Assembly: GCA_003600225.1 (NCBI GenBank)
Contig: QZFT01000025.1
Coordinates: 1 to 64,000, forward strand
DNA: 64,000 nucleotides
Source: Pseudonocardiaceae bacterium YIM PH 21723
GTDB taxonomy: Bacteria; Actinomycetota; Actinomycetes; Mycobacteriales; Pseudonocardiaceae
Reading direction: 5' to 3'
Shown: in pieces, positions 26,510-34,860 of the stretch
Layout of the letters: each line of letters opens with the position of its first letter
Numbering within the stretch: position 1 is the first letter of the stretch
Translations under genes and position numbers: made by a program
The notes under the pieces: generated by a model
Told to the model about the DNA's origin: nothing
What the model saw: the letters and a program-made list of their open reading frames with translations, nothing else
Database searches by the model: none

Positions 26510-26842
26510 TCAGGCCTTCTTGAGCTCGATCAGCCGGCTGACGTAGGTGGTCTCGCCCCGATTGGTGAGCATGTGCACCTCACCGGGTTCACGGAAGATC
26601 ACACCGCCTGCCACCTCGGTCACCAGGCGTGGTTCGCCGCCGTCGATCGGATCGATCCGGTTGTCCGCGCCCTCGATGCCGACGATGAGATACGGGTTCT
26701 CGTGCCGGTGCCACGGGTGCTGCTGCCCTGGCTCCAGGTCCATTTCCCATACCCTGACCAGGTCATTCTCGAATACCACCCGTTGGCCTATCTCAGCCAA
26801 TTCCACTTCGCGACCATCCGGAGTAGTCGCCTTTCCTGCCAT
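26510..26842 (-). CDS. Small cupin-domain protein
   Basis: A 110-residue single-domain cupin. The first metal-binding motif is seen as HPWHRHENPY, with a later region GVIFREPGEVHMLTN carrying the second. The start is ATG 26842, with AAGGGGG seven bases upstream; the codons before it are not needed. It is divergent from an NMT1-type ABC importer, and the operator-like TCACTC-GATA-GGGTGA lies just upstream of both. It could be an enzyme or binding protein acting on the imported compound. Confidence 0.82.
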   Translation of the reverse strand: MAGKATTPDGREVELAEIGQRVVFENDLVRVWEMDLEPGQQHPWHRHENPYLIVGIEGADNRIDPIDGGEPRLVTEVAGGVIFREPGEVHMLTNRGETTYVSRLIELKKA

Positions 26843-26856
26843 CGCTAAAGCCCCCT

Positions 26857-26872
26857 TCACTCGATAGGGTGA
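26857..26872. promoter_or_regulatory. Operator-like palindrome, first copy
   Basis: TCACTCGATAGGGTGA lies between the divergent cupin and first binding-protein genes. A near-identical copy, TCACCCGATAGGGTGA, stands at 27933-27948, 37 bases before the second binding-protein gene. The conserved six-base arms with a GATA centre suggest one regulator for all these genes; no candidate regulator is encoded adjacent. Confidence 0.65.
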
Positions 26873-26918
26873 CGCAATCTAAATTACTGCCATAGTCACC
26901 ACATCTTGGGAGCGGCTC

Positions 26919-27902
26919 GTGCTAACCAGAGCGACAGCGCTACTTACGGCCGTCGTGCTCACCGTGAGCGGCTGCGCGGATACGCAGCAGAACGCCGGAG
27001 CCGAGAAGGTCACGTACCTGACGTCCTTCAACACTTTTGGCCGTGACTCCTACGCCTACGTCGCGCAGGAGAAGGGCTACTTCCGGGATGCCGGACTCGA
27101 GGTCACCATCAACCCCGGCACCGGCACGGCGGACGTGCTCAAGTTCGTCGCCGGTGGGCGTGCGGAATTCGGTACCGCCGACTTCACCGGCTCGGTGATC
27201 AGCATCGCCAAGGACAAGCTGCCGGTCACCACGGTCGCCATGGTCCACCAGAAGACGCTCGCCGCGCTGGTGTCCCTGTCCGATAAGGGCATCAAGAAGC
27301 CGGCCGATCTCGTCGGCAAGCAGATCGCTGACGCCCCTGGCTCCACGATGCGGCTGATGTTCCCGATGTACGCCAAGAAGGCGGGATTCGACCCCGGCTC
27401 GGTGCAGTTCGTGCCGTCGGCTCCGCCCTCACTGCCGCAGCTGCTGGCAAGCGGCAAGGTGGACAGCATCGGCCAGTTCACCGTCGGCGTGCCGCTGATC
27501 GAGAAGGCGGTGCAGGGCCGCAAGATCGCCACCCTGCCCTATGGCGACGTGCTGCCCGACCTGTACGGCAACGCCCTGGTCACCAGCAAGGACCTGGCGG
27601 CGAAGAAGCCGGAGCAGGTGGCCAAGTTCAAGGCCGCGCTGCTCAAGGGCCTGAAGTACGCGGTCGAGCACCCGGACGAGGCCGGTCAGATCCTGCGCAA
27701 GTTCCAGCCGACCCAGGACGCGGAGGTGGCGGCGGCGGAACTGAAGCTGATGGCCCCCTCGGTGCTGGTGCCCGGAACCGAGGTCGGCGCCGCCGACCAG
27801 GCCCGGGTCAAGCGGACCATCGAACTGTTGACCTCGGCCGGTGCTATTTCGGCCGGATCGATCACCCCAGGCGACCTGGTGGCGGACCTACCGTCCAAGT
27901 GA
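26919..27902 (+). CDS. NMT1/THI5-type ABC substrate-binding lipoprotein, first copy
   Basis: A 327-residue lipoprotein (lipobox VSGC, Cys19). The periplasmic-binding fold has the family features YLTSFNTFGRDSYAYVAQEKGYF and a middle GTADFTGS. Relatives carry pyrimidine precursors, riboflavin, nitrate or sulfonates, and the substrate here cannot be told. It has GTG start 26919. A second copy follows after 82 bases, then ATPase and permease genes. Confidence 0.87.
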   Translation: MLTRATALLTAVVLTVSGCADTQQNAGAEKVTYLTSFNTFGRDSYAYVAQEKGYFRDAGLEVTINPGTGTADVLKFVAGGRAEFGTADFTGSVISIAKDKLPVTTVAMVHQKTLAALVSLSDKGIKKPADLVGKQIADAPGSTMRLMFPMYAKKAGFDPGSVQFVPSAPPSLPQLLASGKVDSIGQFTVGVPLIEKAVQGRKIATLPYGDVLPDLYGNALVTSKDLAAKKPEQVAKFKAALLKGLKYAVEHPDEAGQILRKFQPTQDAEVAAAELKLMAPSVLVPGTEVGAADQARVKRTIELLTSAGAISAGSITPGDLVADLPSK

Positions 27903-27932
27903 TGGGCACCCGCTATGGGGCCCTGAGGTTAT

Positions 27933-27948
27933 TCACCCGATAGGGTGA
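27933..27948. promoter_or_regulatory. Operator-like palindrome, second copy
   Basis: TCACCCGATAGGGTGA is a perfect 6+6 inverted repeat around GATA, 37 bases upstream of the second binding-protein start. The first copy at 26857 differs by one base. Further shared sequence (AGCGG-TCGTGC) reaches into the start codon of both genes, so the promoter region was duplicated with the gene. Confidence 0.65.
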
Positions 27949-27984
27949 CCACCCTGTTAGCCACAACACCTGTAGGAGCGGTTC

Positions 27985-28971
27985 GTGCGAACCAGAGCGA
28001 CAGCCCTCTGCCTGGCCGTCGTACTCAGTGTGAGCAGCTGCAATGGTGCTGCGGACACCGGTGCGGCCGCAGATGACAACAAGGTCACCTACCTGACCTC
28101 GTTCAGTACCTTCGGCCGGGATTCCTATGTCTACGTCGCCCAGGAGAAGGGCTACTTCGACGAGGTCGGCCTGGACGTGAAGGTGACGCCGGGTACCGGA
28201 ACCGTCGACGTGCTCCGGCTGGTCGCCAGCGGCCGGGCGACATTCGGCACGGCGGACTTCACCGGCTCGGTGATCACCGTGGCCAGGGAGAAGCTGCCGG
28301 TGACCACGGTCGGCATCGTGCACCAGAAGTCCCTGGCGGCCCTGGTCTCGTTGTCCGACAAGGGCATCACCAAGCCGTCCGATCTGGCCGGCAAGCGCAT
28401 CGCGGATTCGTCCGCCTCGACCATGCAGCTCATGTGGACGGCCTATGCCAAGCGCGCCGGGCTCGATTCCACCGCGGTGACCTTTGTTCCGGCCGCCCCG
28501 CCCGTGCTGCCGCAGCTGCTCGCCGCCGGCAAAGTGGACGCGATCGGACAGTTCACCGTCGGTCTGCCGCTGATCGAGAAGGCGGCGAAGGGCAAGAAGG
28601 TGTCCGTACTTCCCTACGGCGACGTCTTGCAGGACATGTACGGCAATGCGCTGGTGACGACCAGGAAGCTGGTCAGCGACAACCCGAACCTGGTCTTCAG
28701 GTTCAAGAAGGCCCTGTTCAAGGGCCTGCAGTACGCGATTGAGAATCCGGAAGAGGCGGGGAAGATCCTGCGTAAGTACCAACCCACCCAGGATGCCGGG
28801 GTGGCCGCTGCTGAGCTGAAACTGATGGGCCCCGCGGTGCATCCGCCGGGTTCCACGATCGGTGCCTCGGACCCGGAGCGGGTCCGGCGCACCATCTCGA
28901 TGATGGAGGAGTCGGGCTCCATCCCGTTCAACTCGATCAACGAGCGTGACATCGTGGCGGCCACGGAATGA
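27985..28971 (+). CDS. NMT1/THI5-type ABC substrate-binding lipoprotein, second copy
   Basis: A 328-residue paralogue of the preceding gene, with closely matching blocks over its whole length. The lipobox is VSSC (Cys19). Differences are concentrated in the second lobe and in the linker after the signal, so ligand preference may differ. The stop overlaps the ATPase start by four bases. Which copy works with the single ATPase and permease, or whether both do, is open. Confidence 0.87.
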   Translation: MRTRATALCLAVVLSVSSCNGAADTGAAADDNKVTYLTSFSTFGRDSYVYVAQEKGYFDEVGLDVKVTPGTGTVDVLRLVASGRATFGTADFTGSVITVAREKLPVTTVGIVHQKSLAALVSLSDKGITKPSDLAGKRIADSSASTMQLMWTAYAKRAGLDSTAVTFVPAAPPVLPQLLAAGKVDAIGQFTVGLPLIEKAAKGKKVSVLPYGDVLQDMYGNALVTTRKLVSDNPNLVFRFKKALFKGLQYAIENPEEAGKILRKYQPTQDAGVAAAELKLMGPAVHPPGSTIGASDPERVRRTISMMEESGSIPFNSINERDIVAATE

Positions 28972-29732
28972 TCGAGGTCTCCGGCCTCGGCCATACGTTC
29001 CGCACCCAGACCGGTACCACCCAGGCCCTGCGTGGGGTGAACCTCTCGGTACACCCCGGCGAGTTCGTCACGCTCATCGGCCGCTCCGGCTGCGGCAAGT
29101 CGACCCTGCTGCGGGCCATCGCCGGCCTGGTCACCCCGACCGAGGGCCGGATCACCGTCGGCGGCAAACCGGTCACCGGACCGCGCCGCGACGTCTCGGT
29201 GATGTTCCAGCAGTCCGCCCTGCTGCCGTGGCGGTCGGTGCTGGCCAATGTGCTGCTCCCGGTCGAGATCCTCGGCCTGGAGCGCGCCCGGTACAACGTG
29301 CGCGCCCGGCGGCTACTGAATCTGGTCGGCCTGGACGGCTTCGAGGACCGGTTGCCCAAGGAGCTGTCCGGCGGCATGAAGCAGCGGGTGGCGTTGTGCC
29401 GCTCGCTGGTCCAGGACCCGGCCGTGTTGCTGATGGACGAGCCGTTCTCGGCGTTGGACGCGCTGACCCGCACCGAGATGTCCGGCCTGGTGCAACGTAT
29501 TCAGATGGAACTGGACACCACCATCCTGTTCGTCACGCACTCCATCGAGGAGGCCGTGCTGTTGTCCGACCGGGTGGCCGTACTCGGGCCGCGCCCGGCC
29601 ACGGTGACCGAGGTGGTCACCGTGGATCTGCCCCGGCCGCGTTCGCTGGGCCACGGTTCACACACGGTCGATGTCGCCCGGATCAGCTCCCGGCTGCACG
29701 ATCTGCTGGACCCGGAATGGGTGGGCCGATGA
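28968..29732 (+). CDS. ABC transporter ATPase (SsuB/TauB-like)
   Basis: A 254-residue ATPase of the nitrate/sulfonate/taurine importer class. Walker A is GRSGCGKST (residues 38-46), the signature LSGGMKQR and Walker B VLLMDEPF are intact, and the switch histidine is in VTHSIEEA. It is coupled to the upstream binding protein and to the downstream permease by four-base overlaps. It drives uptake of the unknown ligand. Confidence 0.92.
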   Translation: MIEVSGLGHTFRTQTGTTQALRGVNLSVHPGEFVTLIGRSGCGKSTLLRAIAGLVTPTEGRITVGGKPVTGPRRDVSVMFQQSALLPWRSVLANVLLPVEILGLERARYNVRARRLLNLVGLDGFEDRLPKELSGGMKQRVALCRSLVQDPAVLLMDEPFSALDALTRTEMSGLVQRIQMELDTTILFVTHSIEEAVLLSDRVAVLGPRPATVTEVVTVDLPRPRSLGHGSHTVDVARISSRLHDLLDPEWVGR

Positions 29733-30553
29733 CCCGCCGTGACCCGTTGCACGCCCGCGCTGTGGTGGGTCCCCGTGGCTCGATGACGGTGCCGGGGATG
29801 GGCGGGGCGTCGCGGATCCTGCTGCCGGTCCTCGGCGTGCTGGTCAGCGTCTTCCTGTGGTGGCTGGCCACCGTGGTGTTCTCGATCGAGAACTTCCTGC
29901 TGCCCGGCCCGCAGGACGTTCTACAGGCCTACCTCGGTCAGCAGGACTACCTGCTGGAGCAGGCGTGGGTGACCTTGCTGGAGACCATTGAGGGCTTCGT
30001 GATCTCCATCGTGGTCGGCATTCCGATCGCGTTGCTGATCGTCTCCTCACAGGTGCTGGAGCGGATGATCTACCCGCTGCTGCTCGCGGTGAACGCCATT
30101 CCGAAGATCGCCCTGGCGCCGCTGCTGGTGGTGTGGCTGGACTTCGGAATGACCTCCAAGGTGGTCATGGTCTTCCTGGTGTGCTTCTTCCCGATCGTCA
30201 TCTCCACCGCGACCGGGATGAAGTCCACTCCGGCCGAGTTGGTCGAGCTGATGCGTTCGCTGAACTGCACCCGCACCCAGGAGTTCGCCAAACTGCGCCT
30301 GCAGTACGCGATGCCGCAGATCTTCACCGGACTCAAGGTGGCCGTGTCGCTGGCGGTGATCGGCGCGGTGATCGGCGAGTTCGTCGGTGCCAAGGCCGGT
30401 CTCGGCTTCGTCATCGTGCAGTCGGGTGCCAGCGTGGACACCGCGCTGGCCTTCGCCGCCATCGGCCTGCTCGCCGTCATGAGTATCGGCCTGTTCTACC
30501 TCCTGGTCGCCCTCGAACGCTGGCTGCTCCCCTGGGCGAGGGAAGAGCGCTAG
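29729..30553 (+). CDS. ABC transporter permease (SsuC/TauC-like)
   Basis: A 274-residue permease with six membrane segments and the EAA-type coupling loop around ELMRSLNCTRTQEFAKLRLQYAMPQI. The ATG at 29729 overlaps the ATPase stop. The N-terminal 30 residues are charged and glycine-rich, longer than usual; an internal ATG or GTG start is possible. It completes the importer formed with the ATPase and the two lipoproteins. Confidence 0.9.
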   Translation: MTRRDPLHARAVVGPRGSMTVPGMGGASRILLPVLGVLVSVFLWWLATVVFSIENFLLPGPQDVLQAYLGQQDYLLEQAWVTLLETIEGFVISIVVGIPIALLIVSSQVLERMIYPLLLAVNAIPKIALAPLLVVWLDFGMTSKVVMVFLVCFFPIVISTATGMKSTPAELVELMRSLNCTRTQEFAKLRLQYAMPQIFTGLKVAVSLAVIGAVIGEFVGAKAGLGFVIVQSGASVDTALAFAAIGLLAVMSIGLFYLLVALERWLLPWAREER

Positions 30554-30565
30554 GTAGGTCTTTCC

Positions 30566-30583
30566 CGAAGTTGGCGATGTTCG
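30566..30583. repeat. Single copy of the CGAAGTTGGCGATGTTCG repeat
   Basis: Identical to the core at 8-25 and 43-60. Flanking CC and GG make a short CCCGAA...TTCGGG hairpin. It lies 12 bases downstream of the permease stop. Confidence 0.8.
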
Positions 30584-30618
30584 GGGCTAGGACGGCTGTT
30601 GCGGGAAGGATGAGGGGA

Positions 30619-30663
30619 GCACTTTCCATGGAAAGTGCAAAGGGCGCACTTTCCATGGAAAGT
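30619..30663. repeat. Two copies of the palindrome GCACTTTCCATGGAAAGT
   Basis: A perfect 20-base palindrome at 30619-30638 and a second copy at 30646-30663 stand 27 bases apart. It lies just past the end of the DUF5701-like gene and after the permease gene, so it is in a 3'-to-3' gap. I associate this kind of repeat with Pseudonocardiaceae, but cannot check it here. Confidence 0.8.
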
Positions 30664-30669
30664 CTGCGG

Positions 30670-31257
30670 TTAGACGCGGTGGGCGGCGGAGGCCATGCCT
30701 AGCCAGGTGTGCGGGTTGCCTGCCCAGCACCAGCCCAGTTTGGGAGCCCGTTCGCTGATCCACAGGGCTGGCACCCGGCGGTCACCGCAGCGCGAACCGC
30801 CCAGGGAGAAGCACTTGTTCGGTGCTAATAACTCCGGGAACTGGGTGACCAGTGCGATGCCCTCCTCAATGGTCAGCGGGGTGCGATCCCGCTCGGTGAT
30901 GGTTTCCATGGCCCGCTCCGGGATGGCGCCGCAGAACTCCTCACCGCGTTCCGGGTCGAGCAGCAGATAGGCGCGGGCGTCCGGTAACTCGATGCCCTTC
31001 GCCGGGGTGAATGTGAACAGTTCGCCGGGTGCGAAGTGCCGATCGATCCGGCCCGGCTTCTTCCCGCCCGCCAGCCGTAGCCGCGGCACCATGGTCTCCA
31101 CCGGCACCACCTCGCGGGTGATCGTGAGGACGAAGTTCCCGGTCGCCTTGGCCCGCAGCGGCTCCACCATCTCCCGGAACGCCGTCTCGGTCATGCCCGA
31201 GTTCGCCGGGTACTCCAGCTCCAGCAGCCGGGTCAGCTGTCGATCGAATTCGGTCAT
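30670..31257 (-). CDS. DUF5701-like protein
   Basis: A 195-residue soluble protein with ATG 31257. Conserved-looking blocks are FREMVEPLRAKA, ARAYLLLDPERGEEFC and, near the C-terminus, NKCFSLGGSRCGDRRVPALW followed by APKLGWCWAGNPHTWLG. These match what I recall of the DUF5701 family; no function is known. It starts eight bases after the permease gene of the exporter and is transcribed with it, so it may be in the same operon. Confidence 0.7.
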   Translation of the reverse strand: MTEFDRQLTRLLELEYPANSGMTETAFREMVEPLRAKATGNFVLTITREVVPVETMVPRLRLAGGKKPGRIDRHFAPGELFTFTPAKGIELPDARAYLLLDPERGEEFCGAIPERAMETITERDRTPLTIEEGIALVTQFPELLAPNKCFSLGGSRCGDRRVPALWISERAPKLGWCWAGNPHTWLGMASAAHRV

Positions 31258-31265
31258 CGTTACCC

Positions 31266-32045
31266 CTATCGACTGAGCCGCTGGTAGCGGCGAACGGACA
31301 GAACTCCGAACAGCACGTTCAGGGCGATCGGCCACAGCACGGCGAGCAGCAGGCTGTGCCGGCCGGGCCAGCTCGCGTCGGCCACCGGGTTGCCGAACAG
31401 CTCCCGGCAGGCGGTGACGGTGGCGGACAGCGGGTTCCAGCTCGCGATGGTCCCCAGCCAGCCGGGCATGGTCGCCGGAGCCACGAACACGGTGGACAGG
31501 AAGCCGACCGGCCACACCAGGATCTGCAAGGCCATGATCGACTCGGGTGCCTCGGCCAGCAGACCCAGGTAGATGCCGAGCCAGATCAACGCGAACCGGA
31601 GCAGCAGGAGCAGCCCGACCGCGGCCAGGGCCGGCCAGCTGCCGTTGTGCCACCGCCAGCCCACCAGCAGCCCGGTGCCGATCATCACCACCAATCCGGC
31701 CACGGAGTTGATCAGGTCGGCTCCGCTGCGACCGGCCACCACCGCGGACGGTGCCATCGGCATCGAGCGGAACCGGTCGGTCACGCCCTTGGTCTTGTCC
31801 CCGGTGACCGCGGCCATGGTGGCCTCGGCGCCGAAGAACATGGTCATGGCGAACATGCCGGGTAACAGGAAATCCAGGTAGTTCCCGCCGCCCGGCACCG
31901 TGATGGCGCCGCCGAGCAGGAACCCGAACATCAGCACCATCATGATCGGGAAGGCCAGTTCGATCAGCAGCATGCCCGGCTGTCTGCCGCGGCGGAGCAG
32001 ATCCCGCCGGGTGATGGTCCAGCTGTCGGCCAGTGCCCACCTCAT
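31266..32045 (-). CDS. ABC-2 type permease (DrrB family)
   Basis: A 259-residue membrane protein with about six helices. The DrrB-type core GDKTKGVTDRFRSMPMAPSAVVAGR is present. DrrAB exporters pump out daunorubicin-like drugs and other hydrophobic compounds. The start ATG 32045 overlaps the ATPase stop by four bases. Regulation by the divergent TetR gene is likely, through the palindrome at 32998. Confidence 0.9.
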   Translation of the reverse strand: MRWALADSWTITRRDLLRRGRQPGMLLIELAFPIMMVLMFGFLLGGAITVPGGGNYLDFLLPGMFAMTMFFGAEATMAAVTGDKTKGVTDRFRSMPMAPSAVVAGRSGADLINSVAGLVVMIGTGLLVGWRWHNGSWPALAAVGLLLLLRFALIWLGIYLGLLAEAPESIMALQILVWPVGFLSTVFVAPATMPGWLGTIASWNPLSATVTACRELFGNPVADASWPGRHSLLLAVLWPIALNVLFGVLSVRRYQRLSR

Positions 32046-32986
32046 GCCGCCACCTCCTTCTGCTCGGTGAGTCGCAGGAACACCTCGTCCAGCGTCGGAC
32101 GGCGCAGCCCGACGTCCTCGGTCTTGATCCCGCCGTCGGCCAGCCGGGTGGCCACCCGCAGCAGCGTGTCGATGCCCTCGGGTGCGGGCAGGCTGAGCCG
32201 TCGGGAGTCGGCATCCAGTTCTTGGGCGCCGAGCAGCCGGGCCGCCTCGGCCAGCTGTTCGCCGTCTCGCAGCACCACGTCGATCCGGTCCGCCCGTAAC
32301 CGGGATTTCAGCTCGTCGGGTGCGCCCTCGGCGATCACCCGGCCGGCGCGCAGCACCGAGATCCGATCCGCCAGCTGATCGGCCTCGTCCAGGTACTGCG
32401 TGGTCAGCAGCACCGTGGTGCCGGCCGCCACCAGGTCGCGCACCATCGACCAGATCTCCGCCCTGCCGTGTGGATCCAGCCCGGTGGTCGGCTCGTCCAG
32501 GAACAGCACCGCCGGGCGAAGGATCAGGCTCGCCGCCAGATCCAGTCGCCGCCGCATGCCGCCGGAGTACTGCTTGACCGGCTTGTTCCCGGTGTCGCCC
32601 AGCCCGAACTGGTCCAGTAACCCGGTCGCCCTGCTTCGCGCCCGGCTCACCCCCAGGTGGAAGAGCCGGCCGAACATCTCCAGGTTCTGTCGTCCGCTGA
32701 GCGCCTCGTCCACCGCCGTCTGCTGGCCGACCAGGCCGATCTGCCGTTTCACCTCCCGGCTGTGTCGCCGCACGTCCAGCCCGGCGACTCGTGCGTGCCC
32801 GCTGTCCGCGCGCAACAGCGTGGTCAGGATGCGTACCGCCGTCGTCTTGCCCGCCCCGTTCGGTCCGAGCAGCCCGTGCACCGTGCCCGGGCGTACCAGC
32901 AGATCGAATCCGTCCAGGGCCTCCTTGTCCCGGTAGCTCTTGCGTAGTTCCTCAGCGATCACCGCGGCTTCCGCCGTGTCATTCAC
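32042..32986 (-). CDS. ABC transporter ATPase (DrrA family)
   Basis: A 314-residue ATPase. Walker A is GPNGAGKTT, the signature YSGGMRRRLDLA, and Walker B VLFLDEPTTGLD; the C-terminal DrrA extension ends RPTLDEVFLRLTEQ. The start is GTG 32986; the longer upstream frame runs through the operator and is not credible. It pairs with the following permease as a drug or lipid exporter. Confidence 0.91.
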   Translation of the reverse strand: MNDTAEAAVIAEELRKSYRDKEALDGFDLLVRPGTVHGLLGPNGAGKTTAVRILTTLLRADSGHARVAGLDVRRHSREVKRQIGLVGQQTAVDEALSGRQNLEMFGRLFHLGVSRARSRATGLLDQFGLGDTGNKPVKQYSGGMRRRLDLAASLILRPAVLFLDEPTTGLDPHGRAEIWSMVRDLVAAGTTVLLTTQYLDEADQLADRISVLRAGRVIAEGAPDELKSRLRADRIDVVLRDGEQLAEAARLLGAQELDADSRRLSLPAPEGIDTLLRVATRLADGGIKTEDVGLRRPTLDEVFLRLTEQKEVAA

Positions 32987-32997
32987 CGCAACACCCC

Positions 32998-33022
32998 CGT
33001 ACGTTGTACCGTACAACGTACG
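32998..33022. promoter_or_regulatory. 25-bp perfect palindrome, probable TetR operator
   Basis: Twelve-base arms CGTACGTTGTAC and GTACAACGTACG flank a single central C. The GTTGTAC...GTACAAC kernel is typical of TetR-family operators. It starts 12 bases upstream of the drrA start and ends 55 bases before the tetR start, so one bound dimer pair could block both. Confidence 0.85.
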
Positions 33023-33077
33023 CTTCATCGGCGGTGGGTGGCAACTCGTTACCGCGGGGGAACTAGGATTGGCCGGG

Positions 33078-33842
33078 ATGACCGAGTACAGCGGTGGTGG
33101 AGATCCGGCGAAGAGCATGGCCCTGCTCTGGCGTCAGGGGGACAAGCCGGGTCGATCCGGGCTGGGCGCGGAGCGGATCATCGCCACCGGCATCGAGCTC
33201 GCCGATGCCGAGGGGCTGACCGCGCTGACCATGCGCAAGGTCGCCGAGAAGCTGGGTGTCGGCGCCATGTCGCTGTACACGCACGTGCCCGGGCGGGCGG
33301 AGTTGCTGGACGCCATGGTGGACACGGTGCAGGCCGAGGCCATCCGGCTGGAGGATCCGCCCGGCGACTGGCGGGCCAGGCTGGAGACGGTGGCCAGGGA
33401 CAACTGGGCGATGCTGCACAAGCACCCGTGGCTGTTGCAGATCGCCACCACCCGGGCCGTGCTGGGGCCGGTGGTGATCACCAAGTACGACTACGAGCTG
33501 CGGCAGATCGACGGCATCGGGCTGTCCGATGTGGACATGGACGCGGTGCTCACCCTGGTGCTGGGTTACGTGCAGGGATCGGCGCGGGCCTCGGTCGACG
33601 CCAGGGAATCCGAGCGGCGCACCGGGCTGAGCGATGAGCAGTGGTGGGCGTTGCACGCCCCACTGCTGGGAAAGCTGATCAACGAGCGCGACTTTCCGGT
33701 CGCGAGCCGGGTCGGATCAGCGGCGGGACAGGCCCATCAATCCGCCTACGACCCGGATTTCGCCTTCGAGTTCGGGCTGGCCAAAGTGCTGGACGGCATC
33801 GCCGCCCACCTCGCCCAGCTCCCCCATGGACCTGGGTCATAA
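33078..33842 (+). CDS. TetR family repressor of the DrrAB exporter
   Basis: A 254-residue regulator with helix-turn-helix LTALTMRKVAEKLGVGAMSLYTHV and a TetR class C-terminal domain, longer than average for the family. The ATG at 33078 follows GGCCGGG. A 40-residue N-terminal arm before the helix-turn-helix is present. Divergent placement and the 25-bp palindrome support control of drrAB and itself. The inducer is probably the exported compound. Confidence 0.87.
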   Translation: MTEYSGGGDPAKSMALLWRQGDKPGRSGLGAERIIATGIELADAEGLTALTMRKVAEKLGVGAMSLYTHVPGRAELLDAMVDTVQAEAIRLEDPPGDWRARLETVARDNWAMLHKHPWLLQIATTRAVLGPVVITKYDYELRQIDGIGLSDVDMDAVLTLVLGYVQGSARASVDARESERRTGLSDEQWWALHAPLLGKLINERDFPVASRVGSAAGQAHQSAYDPDFAFEFGLAKVLDGIAAHLAQLPHGPGS

Positions 33843-33895
33843 GTGGCCCAGATGCCAATACTGGAACGTGCCCGACTTCGCTAACTCCGGGGAAC

Positions 33896-34753
33896 TCATC
33901 CGCGACCGCCCCCCTTTCCTGTCGAGACGGACACCACGTTCAGCAGGCCCGACAGGGCGGGCTCTCCGATGGCGGCCTGGATCAGCGCCCGGCGGGCATG
34001 CCGGATCCGGCGCAGCATCATGAACTGCACCGAACGCAGCGCGCCGGTGCTTCGCAGGAAGTCGGGAATGTCGGCCGGGACCGGCTCCGCCGATCGCTCG
34101 GTGGCCAGCGCGAGCGCCACCGTGGCGTGCGCGGGCGGCCGGTCGTCCAGCAGGGCGCGCAGGTCGCGGCCCAGCTGATAGGCCTCGCTGATCGGCACGC
34201 TGAAGTCGAGCAGGCCGCCCAGCAGTGCCGGATCCGCGCCGGCCAGCTGTCCGCCGAGCAGGATCGGCTGTTCCAGCAGCAGTTCGGTGGCCCGCCGCCG
34301 GGTGCCGCGCAGCGCGGCCTCCAGAGAGTGCTCCGGCCGCTGGGCCTCGGTGGTGTGCCGCAGCCGGTCGGCGATCAGCGAACTGCGCAACGCGTGCACC
34401 TGGGAGATCGGCAGCGGCAGCGGGCAGTCGCGCAGCAGTTCCTCCGACCAGACCAGGCAGAGCTCGGCGGTCGGTTCCTCGGGCAGCGCGGCGAAGATCC
34501 GCAGTAGTTCCAGGCCGGATGCCACCCGGAGGACGTCGGCCGAGTTCGCCGGACGGCCGCCCATGCCGTGCCAGCTCCAGTAACAGAGCGTGGCGTAGGG
34601 CCGGTCGGATTCGGTGGCCAGGAAGCGGCGCAGCACGTCGGCCTCGGCCTTGCCGGTCAGTACGGAATCCAGCACCTCGTCCACCCGAGTGCACAGCTCA
34701 GCGGCGTCGATCTGCTGATCGGCCGAGGTGCTGCCGGCGAGGTACGTGGTCAT
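33896..34753 (-). CDS. Degenerate polyprenyl (GGPP) synthase-like protein
   Basis: A 285-residue protein aligned by eye with actinobacterial geranylgeranyl diphosphate synthases: RPYATLCYWSWHGMGG equals their RPAFCYWGWRGAGG region, CLVWSEELLR equals ALVWADELLR, and GGQLAGADPALLGGLL matches the block before the second aspartate motif. Both aspartate motifs are gone: the first reads LPEEPTAE at 90-97 with about 30 residues missing after it, and the second reads AYQLGRDLRALLDD (191-204) in place of QLRDDxxGxxxD. It cannot chelate magnesium in the usual way, so it is probably non-catalytic. Family assignment is my inference. Confidence 0.65.
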   Translation of the reverse strand: MTTYLAGSTSADQQIDAAELCTRVDEVLDSVLTGKAEADVLRRFLATESDRPYATLCYWSWHGMGGRPANSADVLRVASGLELLRIFAALPEEPTAELCLVWSEELLRDCPLPLPISQVHALRSSLIADRLRHTTEAQRPEHSLEAALRGTRRRATELLLEQPILLGGQLAGADPALLGGLLDFSVPISEAYQLGRDLRALLDDRPPAHATVALALATERSAEPVPADIPDFLRSTGALRSVQFMMLRRIRHARRALIQAAIGEPALSGLLNVVSVSTGKGGGRG

Positions 34754-34860
34754 CCCGTTCCCGTTTCGTAATCACTGCGTGACCTAACGTGACCGTAAGG
34801 CCTCGTGACTGTGTGCAACAGTCGATGGCCCGCAGAGCGGACCGATGCTTGTTCCGTGCA

